Positions 34,022 through 46,729 of a stretch of DNA of 64,000 nucleotides are shown one piece after another. The first letter of the stretch is position 1. Each line of letters opens with the position of its first letter. This stretch comes from Castor canadensis. Lineage: Eukaryota > Chordata > Mammalia > Rodentia > Castoridae. Position numbers and translations under genes: made by a program. The stretch is from positions 120,226,384-120,290,383 of the forward strand of contig NC_133391.1 in the NCBI RefSeq assembly GCF_047511655.1, written 5' to 3'. Below the pieces are notes generated by a model. The model did no database searches, was not told where the DNA came from, and saw nothing but the letters and a program-made list of their open reading frames with translations.

Positions 34022-34089
34022 AAGAATACTATCACATACCCTTTTAGCAAAATGCGATGGCTCTTTTTTTCTGTTTTAAATTCATTTTT

Positions 34090-34680
34090 ACTTTTTTTGA
34101 GATAGTTGTCCAGGCTGACCTCCAGGGCTCAAACAGTTCTGCCTCAGCCTCCTGAGTAGCTGGGACTACAGGCATGTCCCACCACTGTTGGTAGTTCAGA
34201 TTTATTAAAAAATAATATATAATGTAGTTCTCTGAATGACTAGTCACACCGGGCTACCATGTTTCATTTCTGTCTGTAAATATATCAGTTCTCAAATTAG
34301 AGAAAATATATCCAAGTAAAATGTCATCTAAAGGCCTAGTGTGAGATTTTGCTCATATAAGCAGTCTCACCTCCATAATTAGTTTAGAGCAGGGGTCAGC
34401 AACAGGTTAGATAGTTAATATTTTAGACCTTAGTTTTCCAGCCTCTTCCTTAGCTGCTGCTAACTATCTCTGTACATTCATCTTCTGATTGGATTACTAA
34501 TTAGGAAAGGGCTTGTCAATTTTCTTTGCTATTATAAGCAGAAAATGAAAAAAATCTGAATTCTAGACCACTTTCAAGAAAAAAATAATTTTGGCAGTAT
34601 TGTGGTCTGAACTTGGGACTTCAGGCTTACAAGATAGGTACTCTACCACTTGAACCATGCATTCCAGCCCCTCACTAGCC
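34090..34680 (-). repeat. B1 (-) and ID (-) SINEs
   Basis: Antisense B1 at about 34090-34190 and antisense ID at about 34590-34680. Confidence 0.65.
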
Positions 34681-34734
34681 TTTTAGATGGTTCCATCGTT
34701 CCTTGTTACTTATCTTTTTTTTAAAGCATAGTTG

Positions 34735-35040
34735 GAGATAATTGGTATATTAGCTATTGGTACATAACAAATGGCCCGCATAAAGCAACAAACATGTATT
34801 CTTTCATCATTTCTGTGGGTCAGGAATCCTGGAGGAGCTTAGCTGAGTGTTCTTGGTGGCTCTCATGAGGTCCTCATCCAAGGTCACTTGTGATTGTGAG
34901 CAGCTGGCTTCAGTTCCTTGCCACTGGGGCTCTAGAGGCAGCCATGCCTCTCAACATGGAAGCTGGCTTCCACCATTGATCTCTCAGTCACACACTGTTG
35001 CTCCCACCTTTTTCTGTTCTGCAGATGCAAGTCCGGCCTA
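34735..35040 (+). repeat. Ancient interspersed repeat, second copy
   Basis: Shares wording with 12630-12830 but is better preserved ('atttctgtgggtcaggaatc', 'gcttagctgagtgttcttgg', 'cttcagttccttgccactgg'). The family is not assigned. The frame from 34847 is within the repeat. Confidence 0.5.
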
Positions 35041-35696
35041 TCGTCAGCTGAACTGCCTAAAAAAAAAAAAACTAAAACTAAATTGGGGCTAGACTTCAAT
35101 GGTCTATAATGTCTATTTTCCTTACAAGGTTTTTTTTTTTTTTTCTCCTTGCTTGGCTATTAATTGTTAAAATGCATATTTTGGGTCCACAAATTTTCCT
35201 GAATAGTGCTTTGCCTCTAATCTGCAGGTTATGTTGTATAGAGTCCTTATTGTCACTTTATAGACTTCAAGATTATTTTTACTTGTTAGGAGTATTGAAT
35301 ATTTTAATTTCTAAGTGGTTAGGTTTAACTTCAAGTTTATCATATTGTAGCTAAAGAATGTTGTTTATGCTGTTGGCAGTCACTATTGATTTAAAAAATT
35401 TTAACCTGTGATTTTGTTAATTGTTCTTTTATAATGTTTTAAATTACAGTAGAACAGATCAAATACCACTATTCCTTAAAAATTTTTTTGAAATCAGTGT
35501 TCTGTTTAATGTTTTTATTCTTTGTGTTTATTTTTACTTGTGCATATTTTTATTCTTTATTTTTTATTTTTATATTTGCATTCTAGTTTTACTTACCATG
35601 ATGAGTGTATTGCTTTATACTTTCTTCTTTCTTTATGGCTTTTTATAGGAAAATAGGTTTTTATGTTTTGTAACTAGACTTCTTTTCTTTCAGATC

Positions 35697-36040
35697 CAGG
35701 TTCAGTGCTCTCCCAAGGAGACTGGTGATTCGATATCCCCTGGCCGATATGACCAAGTCTCATTCTGTTCATGGACTCCTGGTTGAGTGGCACCATCATC
35801 TTCACTCTTCCCTGGTTCCATGTGCTCCAAGCCTGAAGAGCCAGCAAAGTGCGGTTATGGCAAAGTCAGTTTGAGTAACTCAGCAATGGAATGTACTTAC
35901 AAGAAACTCAAGGTTACATTCAGTATAGAAAGTCAGTCTGTCAAATTGTGATTAAGCACCTTTATATAATACTGACTTTCTTAGTATGTTAAGCTTTTTA
36001 TTAATGCCTTTGAAAATAAATGGAAAACTTTTTTGAAACC
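35697..36040 (+). other. Candidate terminal exon (possible SMN 3' UTR)
   Basis: A good acceptor (acttcttttctttcag, ending 35693-35694, with an alternative AG just downstream) opens a repeat-free block of about 340 bp. Its base composition differs from the AT-rich flanks, and it contains an AATAAA at 36015-36020. It lies on the SMN strand about 11 kb beyond exon 7, with no other + strand gene in between. I infer that it could serve as the SMN terminal exon now that the old exon 8 acceptor is lost. No homology to known SMN UTRs is recognised, so it may be unrelated. Confidence 0.35.
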
Positions 36041-36299
36041 CTGAATATATCAGTATTTCTCTTTGGACGTATTCAAATTCACTGTATTTATTCCAAAGAT
36101 ACAGAAAAAAAAAGTACTCAGGGTAGTTGGGTAAAGGGTAATATTGAAAGACTGTCTTCCTGGTGATCCAAGCTTAGGAACAAAGGCTAGCTGAAGCTGA
36201 GTATTGTGGAGACTCGACTGGCCAGTCAAGAACCAAGGCAGTATTCTCTTTCTTTTTTGTTTTGGGTGGCTGTTGGGGTTTTTTGTTTTTGTTTTGTTT

Positions 36300-37440
36300 T
36301 TTGCCATACTGGGGCTCGAATTCAGGGCCTACACCTTGAGCCACTCTACCAGCCCTTTTTATGTGATTTTTTTTTGTTTTGAGATAGGGGCTAACAAACT
36401 ACTTGCCTGGACTGGCTTTGAACTTTGATCCTCCTGATCTCTGCCTCCTTAGTAGCTAGGATTACAGGCATGAGCCACCACACCCAGCCTCAGCTTCCTG
36501 ATTACTGGGTTTGCAGACATCGCCATCACACCCAGCCTAAGTTCTATGTCTCAGAAGCTATGTTATTATTTTCTTTGCACCTTCCCTTGTCTATCGTCTT
36601 TGTCTGTCTCTCCTGCTTCTCTAGCTCATGGCTTCCTTTTCATCCTCATCGTGTATACTGCCTAACCCAGTTGCCCAGCTGTTCTCCCACCTCATGGTCT
36701 TGCAGTTCCGTGCACTATCATCACCTGAGTATTGTTCTAGTTTAGTCTAAGGATTGATGTCTGTGCACCATTTAGTTATAGATGAGAAGTACTGCTGGGC
36801 AAAGATTATAGCTCAGTGGTAGAGTGCTTGCCTAGCATGCCTGAGGCCCTGAGTTCCATCTCTAGCACCCTACGCACACACTAAAAAAACCAAACATGTA
36901 TATGCTGTTCCTTTATGAAGTTTTGACTAAGTAAACTAAATTGATTAAGCTCCATATGTGCCTAGAATATTAGCTGCCTAGTACAAATTGTTAAATAAAT
37001 GCATATCCCATGCCTTGTAAATAAGCTTTGCAGAACATTCTGCCTTAGCTTGTACCAAGTGAGTAGGTTTTCCATTTTCCATGACAATTGGGCATTATTT
37101 TATGTATGTATTCAGCATATTATAATTGCCTTCAGTACGTAGCTGGTTAAATTTAGTTATATGGATGTAGCTGGTCTGCCTTCAAAAATATTTTTGGATT
37201 TTACCTCCCTTAATACTGTGGTTGTAGATTCAGGAAGGTCATTCATTCCAGCAAATACTTATCCAGCTTTGTCTGTTGCTAGTCACTATTAGGTGCAGCT
37301 AGTATTAGTCTGTTTTTCTATTGTCAGTAAAAATACCAGCCACATGTGTGGGGCCTGTAGTCCCAGCTACTTAGGAGGATCACATGAGCCCAGGAGTTCA
37401 AGGCCAGCCTGGGCAACACAGCAAAACCCTATTCAAAAAT
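36300..37440. repeat. SINEs downstream of the candidate exon
   Basis: Antisense dimer at about 36300-36490, ID (+) at about 36795-36885 and B1 (+) at about 37340-37440. A (GT) run lies at 37558-37578. The stretch 36900-37330 shows no recognised feature. Confidence 0.65.
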
Positions 37441-37709
37441 AACAGCAACAAAAAAATACCCACTCCAAACCACAGAGGGGTGAGTTTTGAAGGAAAGAAC
37501 TTTGATTTGGCTTATAATTTCTAGACGCCCAGGATTGAGGGGCTTTGTCATGATGGCCTGTGTGTGTGTGTGTGTGTTTACATGCATGTATTTGTGTGCT
37601 TTTTTGGTCTCCCTCTTGTGAAGCCACCTTGTCCTAATCACCCTTCATAGTCAGTTTCCACTGTGATAGCAACTTGCAGCAGTGATTATATCTTTTTGTT
37701 TTACTTATT

Positions 37710-40140
37710 TGTACTGAGGATTGAATTCAAGACCTTGCCTCTCGAGGCAAGCCTCTGCTGAGCTACAACCCCAGTCCAGGATTGCGTTTTAATACATAAA
37801 CTTTTGGGAGACACACTTGAACCATATCCAAACCATAGCAAGGGAGAACCTCCCTGGAAAAGGCAATGAGAAGTTCAGAGGTCCTTAGAGAAGATGGTGT
37901 AGAATGTTCAGGGAACAGCAGGGAGGCAGTGCGGCCAAGCAAGAGGAAGGAGGAAAGACTTAGGAGATGGGGGTAATGGTTGTCCACATGTAAGTCGGTA
38001 TGAGGGTCCTCAGCATTGATAGATTTTGAAGCAAGAGGTATAGCATGACTGGACTTAGAAGAGCCTCTGACTACACTGAAAGCACGGGGAAAGCAGGCTA
38101 GCTAGTTGGGACCAGTGGGAGGCGAGGTTGCGTCTGAGTGTATTTCACACGTGGTTGCTGGGATTTGCCAGTAGATCATGTGTGGAGTGTAAAACAGGAT
38201 CCAAGGGTGACTCGAAGGGCTTTGGCTGAGCAACTGGAAGAATAAAGTTGGAATGTAATGAAAGGGAAGTCTGGAGGAGGGGAAGAATAGTAGTTAAGTC
38301 TGGGAGATTTGAAATTGGTGATGCCCTCTAGGAGGATGTAGCTACGAATACTTGTTCAGGGATAGGTGTTGGCTAGACATGGATATGGAGAAGTTAGTGA
38401 AGACATGGAATTTTTTTTTTTTTTTTTTTGGTGGTACTAGGGTTTGAACTCAGTGCCTCACACTTGCTAGGCTGGTGCTCTACTGCTTGAGCCTCCAGTG
38501 GAATTTCAAGCCTTTCACCTAAAGAGGTAGGTGAGGTCAGCAGAAGTCTGGGATTCTCCCAGTGCTGAGAGATCAGAGTGGAAAGACAGCAACAGAGACT
38601 GTTCCAGAGGATGCCCTGGAAACCAGATGAAGAAAGAGTTTTGAGGAGGAGAGTGTGTTTAGAGGCTGTATTAAAACTGCCAGAAGTTCAGATGCTGCTA
38701 ATCGACCAGTAAGATGAAGACAGAGATATTCACTGAATTTAGCAATGTGGAGCTCATTGGTGACATTTATTTATTTTTGTGGTACTGGGGCTTGAACTCA
38801 GGGCCTACAGCTTGAGCCACTCCACAGCCCTTTTTTTGTGATGGGTTTTTTTCAGGATAGGATCTTGTGAACACTTGCCTGGCTGGCTTCGAACCGAAAT
38901 CCTGATCTCTGCCTCCTGAGTAGCTAGGATTTCAGCGCCTAGCGAGTATGTGTGTTTCGATACAATTTAATCCTTCCTGTGTGTCATGGTTTGAAAAAAA
39001 AAAAAATGAGTGAGATCAAGAAGGTACAGGGACTGTCCAGAAGTACAAGCTGGCAGTAGAGGGGATTGTGCCCATTTGGGCACCATGGAAGGATTCAGGA
39101 CTTGAATGGGTTGGGATACACCATCAGAAAGGAGAGACAAATTTAACTAGGTGGTTGTTGTTTTCTGGTGGGACTGGGGTTTGAACTCAGGGCTTTGTGC
39201 TTGGTAGGCAGGTGCTCTACTGCTTGAACCACACCTCCAGTCCATTTTGCTATTGTTATTTTGGAGATGGGGTCTTATCAACTATTTGCTCTGGCTGGCC
39301 TTGAACCATGATCCTCCCCATCTCAGCCTCCCATGTATGTAGGTGTGTGTGTGCGCACACTTGTGCTTTAATATGCTAGGAATGAACCCAGAACTGCTGA
39401 GCTATATCCCTGGCCCTTTTTTTGTTTGTTTTTAGTGCTGGGGTTTCAACTCAGGGCCTCATGCTTGCTACACAGGTGCCCTACTGACAAAAGCTACTCC
39501 ACCAGGCCCCAGTCTGTTTTTTATTTTGTCTTGAAACAGTCTTAGTAAATTTTCCAGGCTATCTTTGAACTTTGATCCTCCAGATTCCTCCTGAATAACT
39601 GGGATTACAGACATTGGCCATGGTGCTGGCCTTTTAATAGTTTTTATTAAACTTTCCCCATTTTTTTGTGTGGTATCTGTCTTCTGACAGATACTGATAT
39701 AATACTTAAACCTTCCTGATGATAAAAGTATTACGCATCGCTGAGCTCTGGTGGCTCAAGCCTATAATCCTAGCCATTCAGAGACAGAGATCAGGAGGAT
39801 CAAGTTGCAAAGCCAGTGCCAGGCAAATAGTTCACAGGACCCTATCTCAAAAATACCCAACACACAAAAAGATAGGCTGGTGGAGTGGCTCAAGTGGTAG
39901 AGCACCTGCCTAGTAAACATGAGGCCCTGAGTGCAAACCCCAGTGCCACCCCCAAAACAATATTACATATCAAATCAGATAAGGAAGAAGATACCCATGT
40001 AGTTCTTTAGATGTTAAGCTAGTTTTTTATTCTCTTTAAATTTTTTAATTTTATTTTTGTGGTGCTGCTGGGAAATTGAACCCAGAGCCCATGAACACTA
40101 AGTAAGTTGTTTACCATTGAGCTACATTCCCAAGCCCCAG
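37710..40140. repeat. SINE tract near the NAIP 3' end
   Basis: Antisense elements lie at about 37710-37780, 38415-38500, 38775-38945, 39165-39345, 39430-39640 and 40060-40140, and a sense B1-ID dimer at about 39740-39955. The stretch 37790-38410 is GA-richer unique sequence with no recognised gene. Confidence 0.65.
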
Positions 40141-40229
40141 TTTTTTATTTTAAATAAAAGAACAGGCAATTGTAAGATGAAAAACAGTGCAGAAAGGGAG
40201 AGAATGAGAAATACAAATACCTTCTAGTC

Positions 40230-40440
40230 CCACTTCCCAGAGATAACCAGCATTAATTGTTTGTGTCTATACTTCCAGAAATCTTTTTTGGCCCATTTTA
40301 TTAAAGTATTTACAAAAGTTACATATATTTAAGGTGCACCAAGAGTACAACGTATGTTTTGATATGTACATTGAAATGATAACTCACTATCATAATCAAG
40401 CTAATTAATATATCCAGAAATCCGTAATGCATCTAGTAGT
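40230..40440 (+). mobile_element. Old L1 3' UTR fragment (+)
   Basis: 'tgttttgatatgtacattga' and 'atcaagctaattaatatatc' are typical of the 3' UTR of old mammalian L1 elements. Confidence 0.55.
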
Positions 40441-40604
40441 GTTTGTTTTTTAAAAAAGCAAATGAAATTATACCATATATACTGAGGTTAGTAGATTCAT
40501 AAGAAAATTCTAAGGTTGTTACAGCATTTGTTGAACTCTAGAATTAAAGCACTAAATCCTACTTCTTCTTCACACTGACAGCTGATAAAAAGATGGTGTA
40601 AGTA

Positions 40605-40765
40605 GCTAGGCGCCGGTGGCTCACGTCTATAATCCTAGCTACTTGGGAAGCTGAGCTAGGGAGGATCTCAGTTTAAGGACAGCCATGCAAATAGTTGGTG
40701 AGACCAAACTCACAACAGAGCAAAATGGACCAGAGGCGTGGCTCAAGCAGAGTGCTCTGCACCAA
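40605..40765 (+). repeat. B1-ID SINE inside the NAIP 3' UTR region
   Basis: A sense dimer starts 'gctaggcgccggtggctcac' and ends about 145 bp beyond the NAIP stop codon. It is therefore expected in the transcript in antisense, unless the NAIP poly(A) site is closer. No decisive NAIP poly(A) signal could be chosen. Confidence 0.7.
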
Positions 40766-40907
40766 AAACAGAAACAAGAAGACGAAAAATGTTTGATTGG
40801 GTTTACGAGCTCTGCTATACCAGGGCTTGTTGAACATATAGAAGAGGTCCTACGAAGACTGAGAAATAGCTCTTGGAAAAGAGATTCATCTGGATCCTGT
40901 CGTAAAG

Positions 40908-41269
40908 TCACTTCTGGTGTGGAGGGAATGATAGTACCCATTTCCAGAGAATAGTTAAGTGTTTAGATTGAGGGTGCCTTTCTTTCATGGCATTAAGCAG
41001 GGTGATGTCTTCTGCATCTAAGAGCCAGCTTAGCATGCTAAGTTGGATGAGGCTTGGCAGTCGTAGCACACACTGACTCAGAGCCTTCACCGTGCGGGCC
41101 TGAACTTTGATACATTCTGTGAAATGTCTTGAGATTGACAACTCTTGCAAGTTTGGCAGATTATCCAGTGCCTGAAAGAAATTTCTGTATCCTTCCTCTG
41201 TAATCTCGTGATTGATTGAAAGATTTAAGTTCTCAAGTTTCTGGAAGCCTCCACTGACTGCTACCTTGG
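40908..41269 (-). CDS. NAIP: NAIP last coding exon (LRR end and C-terminus)
   Basis: 362 bp after 'ttttgtttttgtag', entered one base into a codon and ending with TGA at 40908-40910. It encodes AKVAVSGGFQKLENL, then ITEEGYRNFFQALDNLPNLQEL, and ends TILWKWVLSFPPHQK. This is the NAIP C-terminus and closely follows human NAIP. The leucine-rich repeats here form the concave surface that helps keep NAIP autoinhibited. With the six exons further right it gives 1,036 visible codons. Confidence 0.95.
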
Positions 41270-41444
41270 CTACAAAAACAAAACATTCATCAAAACAGAA
41301 TCATAAGGACTTCCATTTCAATAATGTAGAGTAGATTATTTGTAACAACCTCTTCTCCCACCACCACCACCTCCTCCAATGAAAGTAAGAAAAGCCCAAT
41401 AGATTTTTTAAATATCAAATTTTTAAATATCAAGATTTTTTTAT

Positions 41445-43100
41445 CTGAAACTGGAGTTTGAACTCAGGGCTTTGTGCTTGCAAAGCAGGGTGCTCAACTG
41501 CTTTAGTGCCAGGCAAAAATCTCTCTCTAAAAGCCCCAGAGAACTGATGGGTTAATTCAGAACCACCTGTCTAAAATCCAAGGGAAAAGCAGAAACCAGA
41601 AAGTGGAGCCAAGCCGTATCAAAGATTTCAATGATACCTTTAATTCTTGATTCTAATTGCAGAAAATACACCCTTTTCAAATAAAAGTGGAACATCTATT
41701 AAATGTGATCACATGCAGGCCTATAATACGAATTTCAAAAAATTTTCAAAAATTAAAATTATTCCAATCTATACACAATGGAATTTTATGCAGCCATGAA
41801 GAAGAATGAAATGTTATCATTCGCTGGTAAATAGATGGAATTGGAGAACATCATTCTGAGTGAGGTTAGCCTGGCCCAAAAGACCAAAAATCATATGTTC
41901 TCCCTCATATGTGGACATTAGATCAAGGGCAAACACAACAAGGGGATTGGACTATGAGCACATGATAAAAGCGAGAGCACACAAGAGAGGGGTGAGGATA
42001 GGTAAGACACCTAAAAAACTAGCTAGCATTTGTTGCCCTTAATGCAGAGAAACTAAAGCAGATACCTTAAAGCAACTGAGGCCAATAGGAAAAGGGGACC
42101 AGGAACTAGAGAAAAGGTTAGACCAAAAAGAATTAACCTAGAAGGTAACACCCACGCACAGGAAATCAATGTGAGTCAACTCCCTGTATAGCTATCCTTA
42201 TCTCAACCAGCAAAACCCCTTGTTCCTTCCTATTATTGCTTATACTCTCTCTACAACAAAATTAGAGATAAGGGCAAAATAGTTTCTGCTAGGTATTGAG
42301 GGGGGGGAGAGGGAGGGGGCGGAGTGGGTGGTAAGGGAGGGGGTGGGGGCAGGGGGGAGAAATGAACCAAGCCTTGTATGCACATATGAATATTAAAAGA
42401 AAAATGAAAAAAAAAATTAAAATTATTCCAGAAATTAAGCTATAGGCCAATAATAAAAAGCTAAGATAATCCGCAAGTGTAGAGAAATTAGGGGTTGCAT
42501 TTCTAAATAATTGATGTGTTGGGCTGGTGGAGTGGCTCAAGTGGCAGAGCCTGTTCAGCAAGCACAAGGCCCTGAGATCAAACCCCAGTGCCACAGAAAA
42601 AATTTGATGTGTCAAGGAACTAACTGAAATTAGAAAATATTTTTAACAGAATGAGAATGAAAATATGACATATAAAACTTGTGAGCGGGCTAGAGATGTG
42701 GCTCAAGTGTATAGCACTTTGCCTTACAAGTACAAAGCCCTGCATTCAATCCTCAGTACCACATACACACAAAACCTTGTAGAGGGGGGCAGACATAGTT
42801 GTGCACACTTGTAATCACAGCTTCTTGGGAAGCAGAGACAGGAAGATCATGATCCAAGGCCAGGCCAGCAAAAGTGTGAGACCCTGAAATCCAAACTAAA
42901 GTAAAAGGGCTGGTGATGTGGTAGAGCCCTAAATGCAATCCCCCGTACTGAAAATGAAAGATGTTACTGTAGGAAACTAATCTCCCTGTGGGAGGAAGGG
43001 GCAGCACTGTGAGAGAGGGACAGTATTTGGCCAGGTGTCTGACTTGGCTCTAGCTTGTGTACTTAAGGCACTGGGTTCGATTCCCAGCACTCAAATAAAA
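41445..43100. repeat. SINEs in the last NAIP intron
   Basis: Antisense ID at about 41445-41520. Sense elements at about 42520-42605, 42690-42770, 42790-42960 and 43030-43100. The L1 at 41767-42414 is listed separately. Confidence 0.65.
41767..42414 (+). mobile_element. 5'-truncated L1 3' end, with TSD
   Basis: The end of ORF2, the G-rich 3' UTR (about 42298-42356) and an A-rich tail, flanked by 16-bp repeats AATTAAAATTATTCCA (41751-41766 and 42415-42430). It is antisense to NAIP and lies within its last intron. Confidence 0.92.
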
Positions 43101-43343
43101 AAGGAAAGAAATGCAAATTTGAAGGCTTGTGTAGCCTCAGATGAGGCTTTCTTATCCTTCCAAGTCTCATCAGGACAAAGCAAGTCCACAGAAGGACACA
43201 AAAAGAAGCATGATAGTGAAAATAAGGAAGGAGGTTGGAAACTTTTGAGGGCAAGTGTTTTTATGGCCGCTTTGCAGCAGAAAGCATGCATGTCACCACT
43301 CACTTCTGTGCAAGCTGACAGCCTTTCTTGAAGGGTAGCTTAC

Positions 43344-43508
43344 CAATTTCCACCACGCTGTCATCATTTAAAGTCTTGAAAAAGGAGAGGACTCGGAGAC
43401 ATTGAAGATGGAGACACTGTTGGATGATCAGTTTGGCCACTTGACAAATCCCTTTCCCACAGGGAAGAATCAGTTCTTCCAGGTTTTTAAGAGACCCTAA
43501 AGTGTAGG
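43344..43508 (-). CDS. NAIP: NAIP LRR exon
   Basis: 165 bp between 'ctcttctgacag' and a GTAAGC donor on the - strand, phase 1 at both ends. It encodes AYTLGSLKNLEELILPCGKG, then the QVAKLIIQQCLHLQCLRVLS repeat and FFKTLNDDSVVEI. The leucine spacing is that of LRR units and matches the corresponding human NAIP exon. Confidence 0.95.
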
Positions 43509-46500
43509 CTGTCAGAAGAGATAAAACAGCTATTCTCTGTGAAGACTTTGTTCCTATACATCACTATCTATAACCTAAGCATTGTGTACAGGCTGGGAGG
43601 CCCCACGAAGCACGGGGGCCGTCCTCATCCTGTCCAAGGGCAAAAGAAAGGGGCCAGTGCCCACGCATGTGCACGCGATGACCCCCCCCACACACACACC
43701 TGGGGACAGGTCTTCACCCTCCCCCACAAGTCTCCTGCACCAGAAGTCCCAGCTGCCTAACCCATTTCCATTTCCCCTTCTCCATCGACACCTGCAGGTT
43801 ACTGTCCCAGCTCTGCAATGCCATCAGCCCCCCTCCTTTCCCATCCTGCTTCCCGCTCTCTTCAGTGATTTCCACACCCAGGCAATCCATACTGGGCACG
43901 AAAGCCTCGCTTCCCACTATGACATCCTTTCTCTTCTTGACCCTCCTTAGCATGATCGCTGTGGACCATGAGACCACTGCTAAGTTCTCTACAACTGAGG
44001 CCTCACGCAGTGAAGTATTTTAAACACTTCCTAGTATAAAACAATGTTCCAGATTAATGTTTGACTTTCCCTCCCTGCTTCCCGAATGAGCCCTTTCTTC
44101 ACAGACCTTGATTCCTTTAAGGAAAGGCAGTATTTAGAAATCAAGACCTGGGGCTGTGGATGTGGCTGTGGCAGAGCACTTGCCTAGCAGCCTGGAGGTA
44201 CTGGGTTCCACCCTCAGCACTGCAAGGAGACAGACAGCGAGTGACAGAGGGAGAGAGAAAGGGAAAAGGAGGGAGGGAGAGAAGAAGGGAAGAGAAAGGG
44301 AGAAGGGGAGAAGGGAAGAAGGAATGAAAGAAAGGAGGGGGTGGGAGAGAAGGAAGGAAGTGGGGGAGAGGGGAGAGAGAAAGAAGAAAGGAAGGAAGGA
44401 AGGAGGAAGGGAGGAGAAAGAGAGAAAGAGAAAGAAGAATTTTCTCCTCTGAAAGCAAGATAGTTACCCATGACAGTTGGGCGGCAGTTCTTGCTCTTGC
44501 CACATTTGCTTAAACTAGCAAAGTCTGATCTGGAAATATGGCTGGTGATTCCAACAGTCTATACAGAAGGGCTTATTAAGGTGCACTAAGTGATTCTTCT
44601 TGGAAAGATTATCTAAGGCATCCACCCACTGAAAGAAACCATATGAGCTCTTTGTACAGAAACTACATTAAAAAAAAAAACTTAGAAAAAAAAAGAAAAT
44701 AAGATTTGGGCACTTGATCTAGGTGCTTTCTCCTCTCTCAGTAAACTGAGCTGAGAAATATTTGTAAAAATGAAAATACTGGTATCTACATAACTATAGA
44801 TTTATCTGTAAGTTAAAAAATAATGAGGGTTGGTGGAGTGGTCCAAGCCATAGAACACCTGCCTAAGCAAGCGGGAGGCCCTGATTTCAACCCCCAGTAC
44901 CATCAAAATAAAAAGAAACCATGAGGCACCCCAAATTTCTTTCTAGCTCTCATTATACTCAGTGTGCTGTTTGCTTAATTAAGCTGGTGACCTCAGTACC
45001 CTCTCCTCAAACACTCTGATACCTCCAGAGGAAAGGAAGAGAAAGGAAATGAGGGTCCAGGGTAAAGGTCGAGGGGCACTGAGTGGACAGCTGTATGCCT
45101 CATATCTCCAGTGCCACCCTTCAGGGTTTTCCTATTGCATTTTCCACGAGCACACATTATGTTTGTCTTTTTTTTTTGTGGGACTGGGGTTTGAACTCAG
45201 AGGTTCAAAGCAGGTTTGAACTTAGGGGTTCAAAGCATGTGCTCTATTGCTTGAGCCACACCTCTATTCCTTTTTGATCTGGTTATTTTGGAAATGGAGT
45301 TTCACAAACTATTTGCACAGGTTGGGCTTGAACTGTGATCCTCCTGATCTCAGCCTCCCAATTAGCTAGGATTACAGGGTAAGCCACTGAGCCTTGCTTG
45401 TTATTATTTTTTAATTTAAAGAAAAGTATTTAAAATCTTCCTATAGCCTTCATTTCACTAACTCTGGGTTATTACATATTCACTTTCTTAGTCTTATAAA
45501 AGATAAATTTTTACCTATATTCCAAAAAACTTTGAAAAATAAGGACTTAGGATGTTTGGAATAGATATAGGACAATGAAGTTGAACAGTGCTATCATGAC
45601 CAAACATATTGTAAAAAGTCAATCACTCTGAGAACATTGCTTTGAGTGAGTTCAAAAGTGAGGAATGGGACTGGGGGCTTGGCTCAAGTGGTAGAGCACC
45701 TGCCTCAAAAGCACAAAGTCCTGAAAAAAGAGTGAGGCACCAGCAAAAAGCCCCCCAAACCAATAATGAAGCATTTGGAGGGTAAGAGGTGAGCATCACT
45801 ACCACTTTCTCCACATGAGCAAAAGCAGCTAATAGTTGATCCTCCATATCCACGGCTTCAACAAACCACAAATCAAAAATATTAAAAAAAAAAAAATTAA
45901 GTTGGCACTGGTGGCTCATGCCGATAATCTTAGCTACTCCAGAAGCTGAGATCAAGTGAATCACAGTTCCAGGCCAACCAAGGCAAAAAAAAAAAAAAAA
46001 AGTTTGCAAGGGGTGGTGGAGTGGTCAAGTGGTAAGAACACCTGCCAAGCAAGCATGAAGGTCTGAATTCAAACCCCAGTGCTGCAAAAAAAAAAAAAAT
46101 GTTGCGAGATCGCATCTCAATGGAAAAAGCTGGGCTTGGTGACTCACACTTGTTATCCCAGTGACAGCAGAAGCCTAAAATAAGAGGACAGTTCAAGCCC
46201 TGCCAGGGCAAAAAACAAGGCCCTATTTCTAAAATATCCAGAGCAAAAAGGCCTGGAGGTGTGGCTCAAGTGCTAAAGAGCCTGACTAGCCAGTGTGAAG
46301 CCCTGGATTGTGTCTGTGATGAACACATGGAGACTTTATTCTTTGTCATTATTCCCTAAACAATGCAGTGTAACAGGTATTTACTTAGCATTTGCATTGT
46401 ATTGCAGACCATGAGTAGTCTGGAGGTGGTTTGCCTACAGGGAGGATGTGTAGGGTCTGTGCAAACACACCATCTTTATATAATGGACTTAGTACTGGCA

Positions 46501-46642
46501 GGGGGTCCTAGAATCAATCCCCATGGATACCAAGGGACAACCACACATACCTTGTTTTCTTGTGGCTAATGTAAAATAGTAGCAAAAGGACTTTGCGGGG
46601 GCTGATGGGGGGGAAGTAAAACACACTGTTTTGCAAGCATAC
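43509..46642. other. NAIP intron contents
   Basis: The stretch 43560-43980 is GC-rich, and the frames there (up to 122 aa on either strand) lack recognisable domains. Sense ID elements lie at about 44150-44230 and 44825-44915. An antisense dimer lies at about 45165-45400. Sense elements lie at about 45665-45730, 45900-46095 and 46120-46310. The rest is unremarkable. Confidence 0.6.
44230..44440 (+). repeat. GA-rich polypurine tract continuing from an ID SINE
   Basis: About 210 bp of GGGA/GAAA/GGAA units starting at the 3' tail of the ID element that ends near 44224. The strand is almost pure purine. The lysine/glutamate- and serine/proline-rich frames are translations of the repeat. Confidence 0.9.
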
Positions 46643-46729
46643 CAAAATTTTTTGATGTTTCCTTATCAGGAAATTGTTCACAGTTAAGATTTAATTTCTT
46701 CAGAGAAGTAAAGTTTGGCAAAATGGTGA
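46643..46729 (-). CDS. NAIP: NAIP LRR exon (short)
   Basis: 87 bp after 'ttccctctcacag' and before GTATGC, phase 1 at both ends. It encodes VTILPNFTSLKKLNLNCEQF and PDKETSKNF, one LRR unit aligned with human ASLPNFISLKILNLEGQQFPDEETSEKF (28 residues). Confidence 0.94.

Noticed and set aside
43582-43977. Overlapping 73-122 aa frames in a GC-rich NAIP intron segment
   Set aside because: Frames exist on both strands, with no conserved motif and no splice context. They are probably chance frames.
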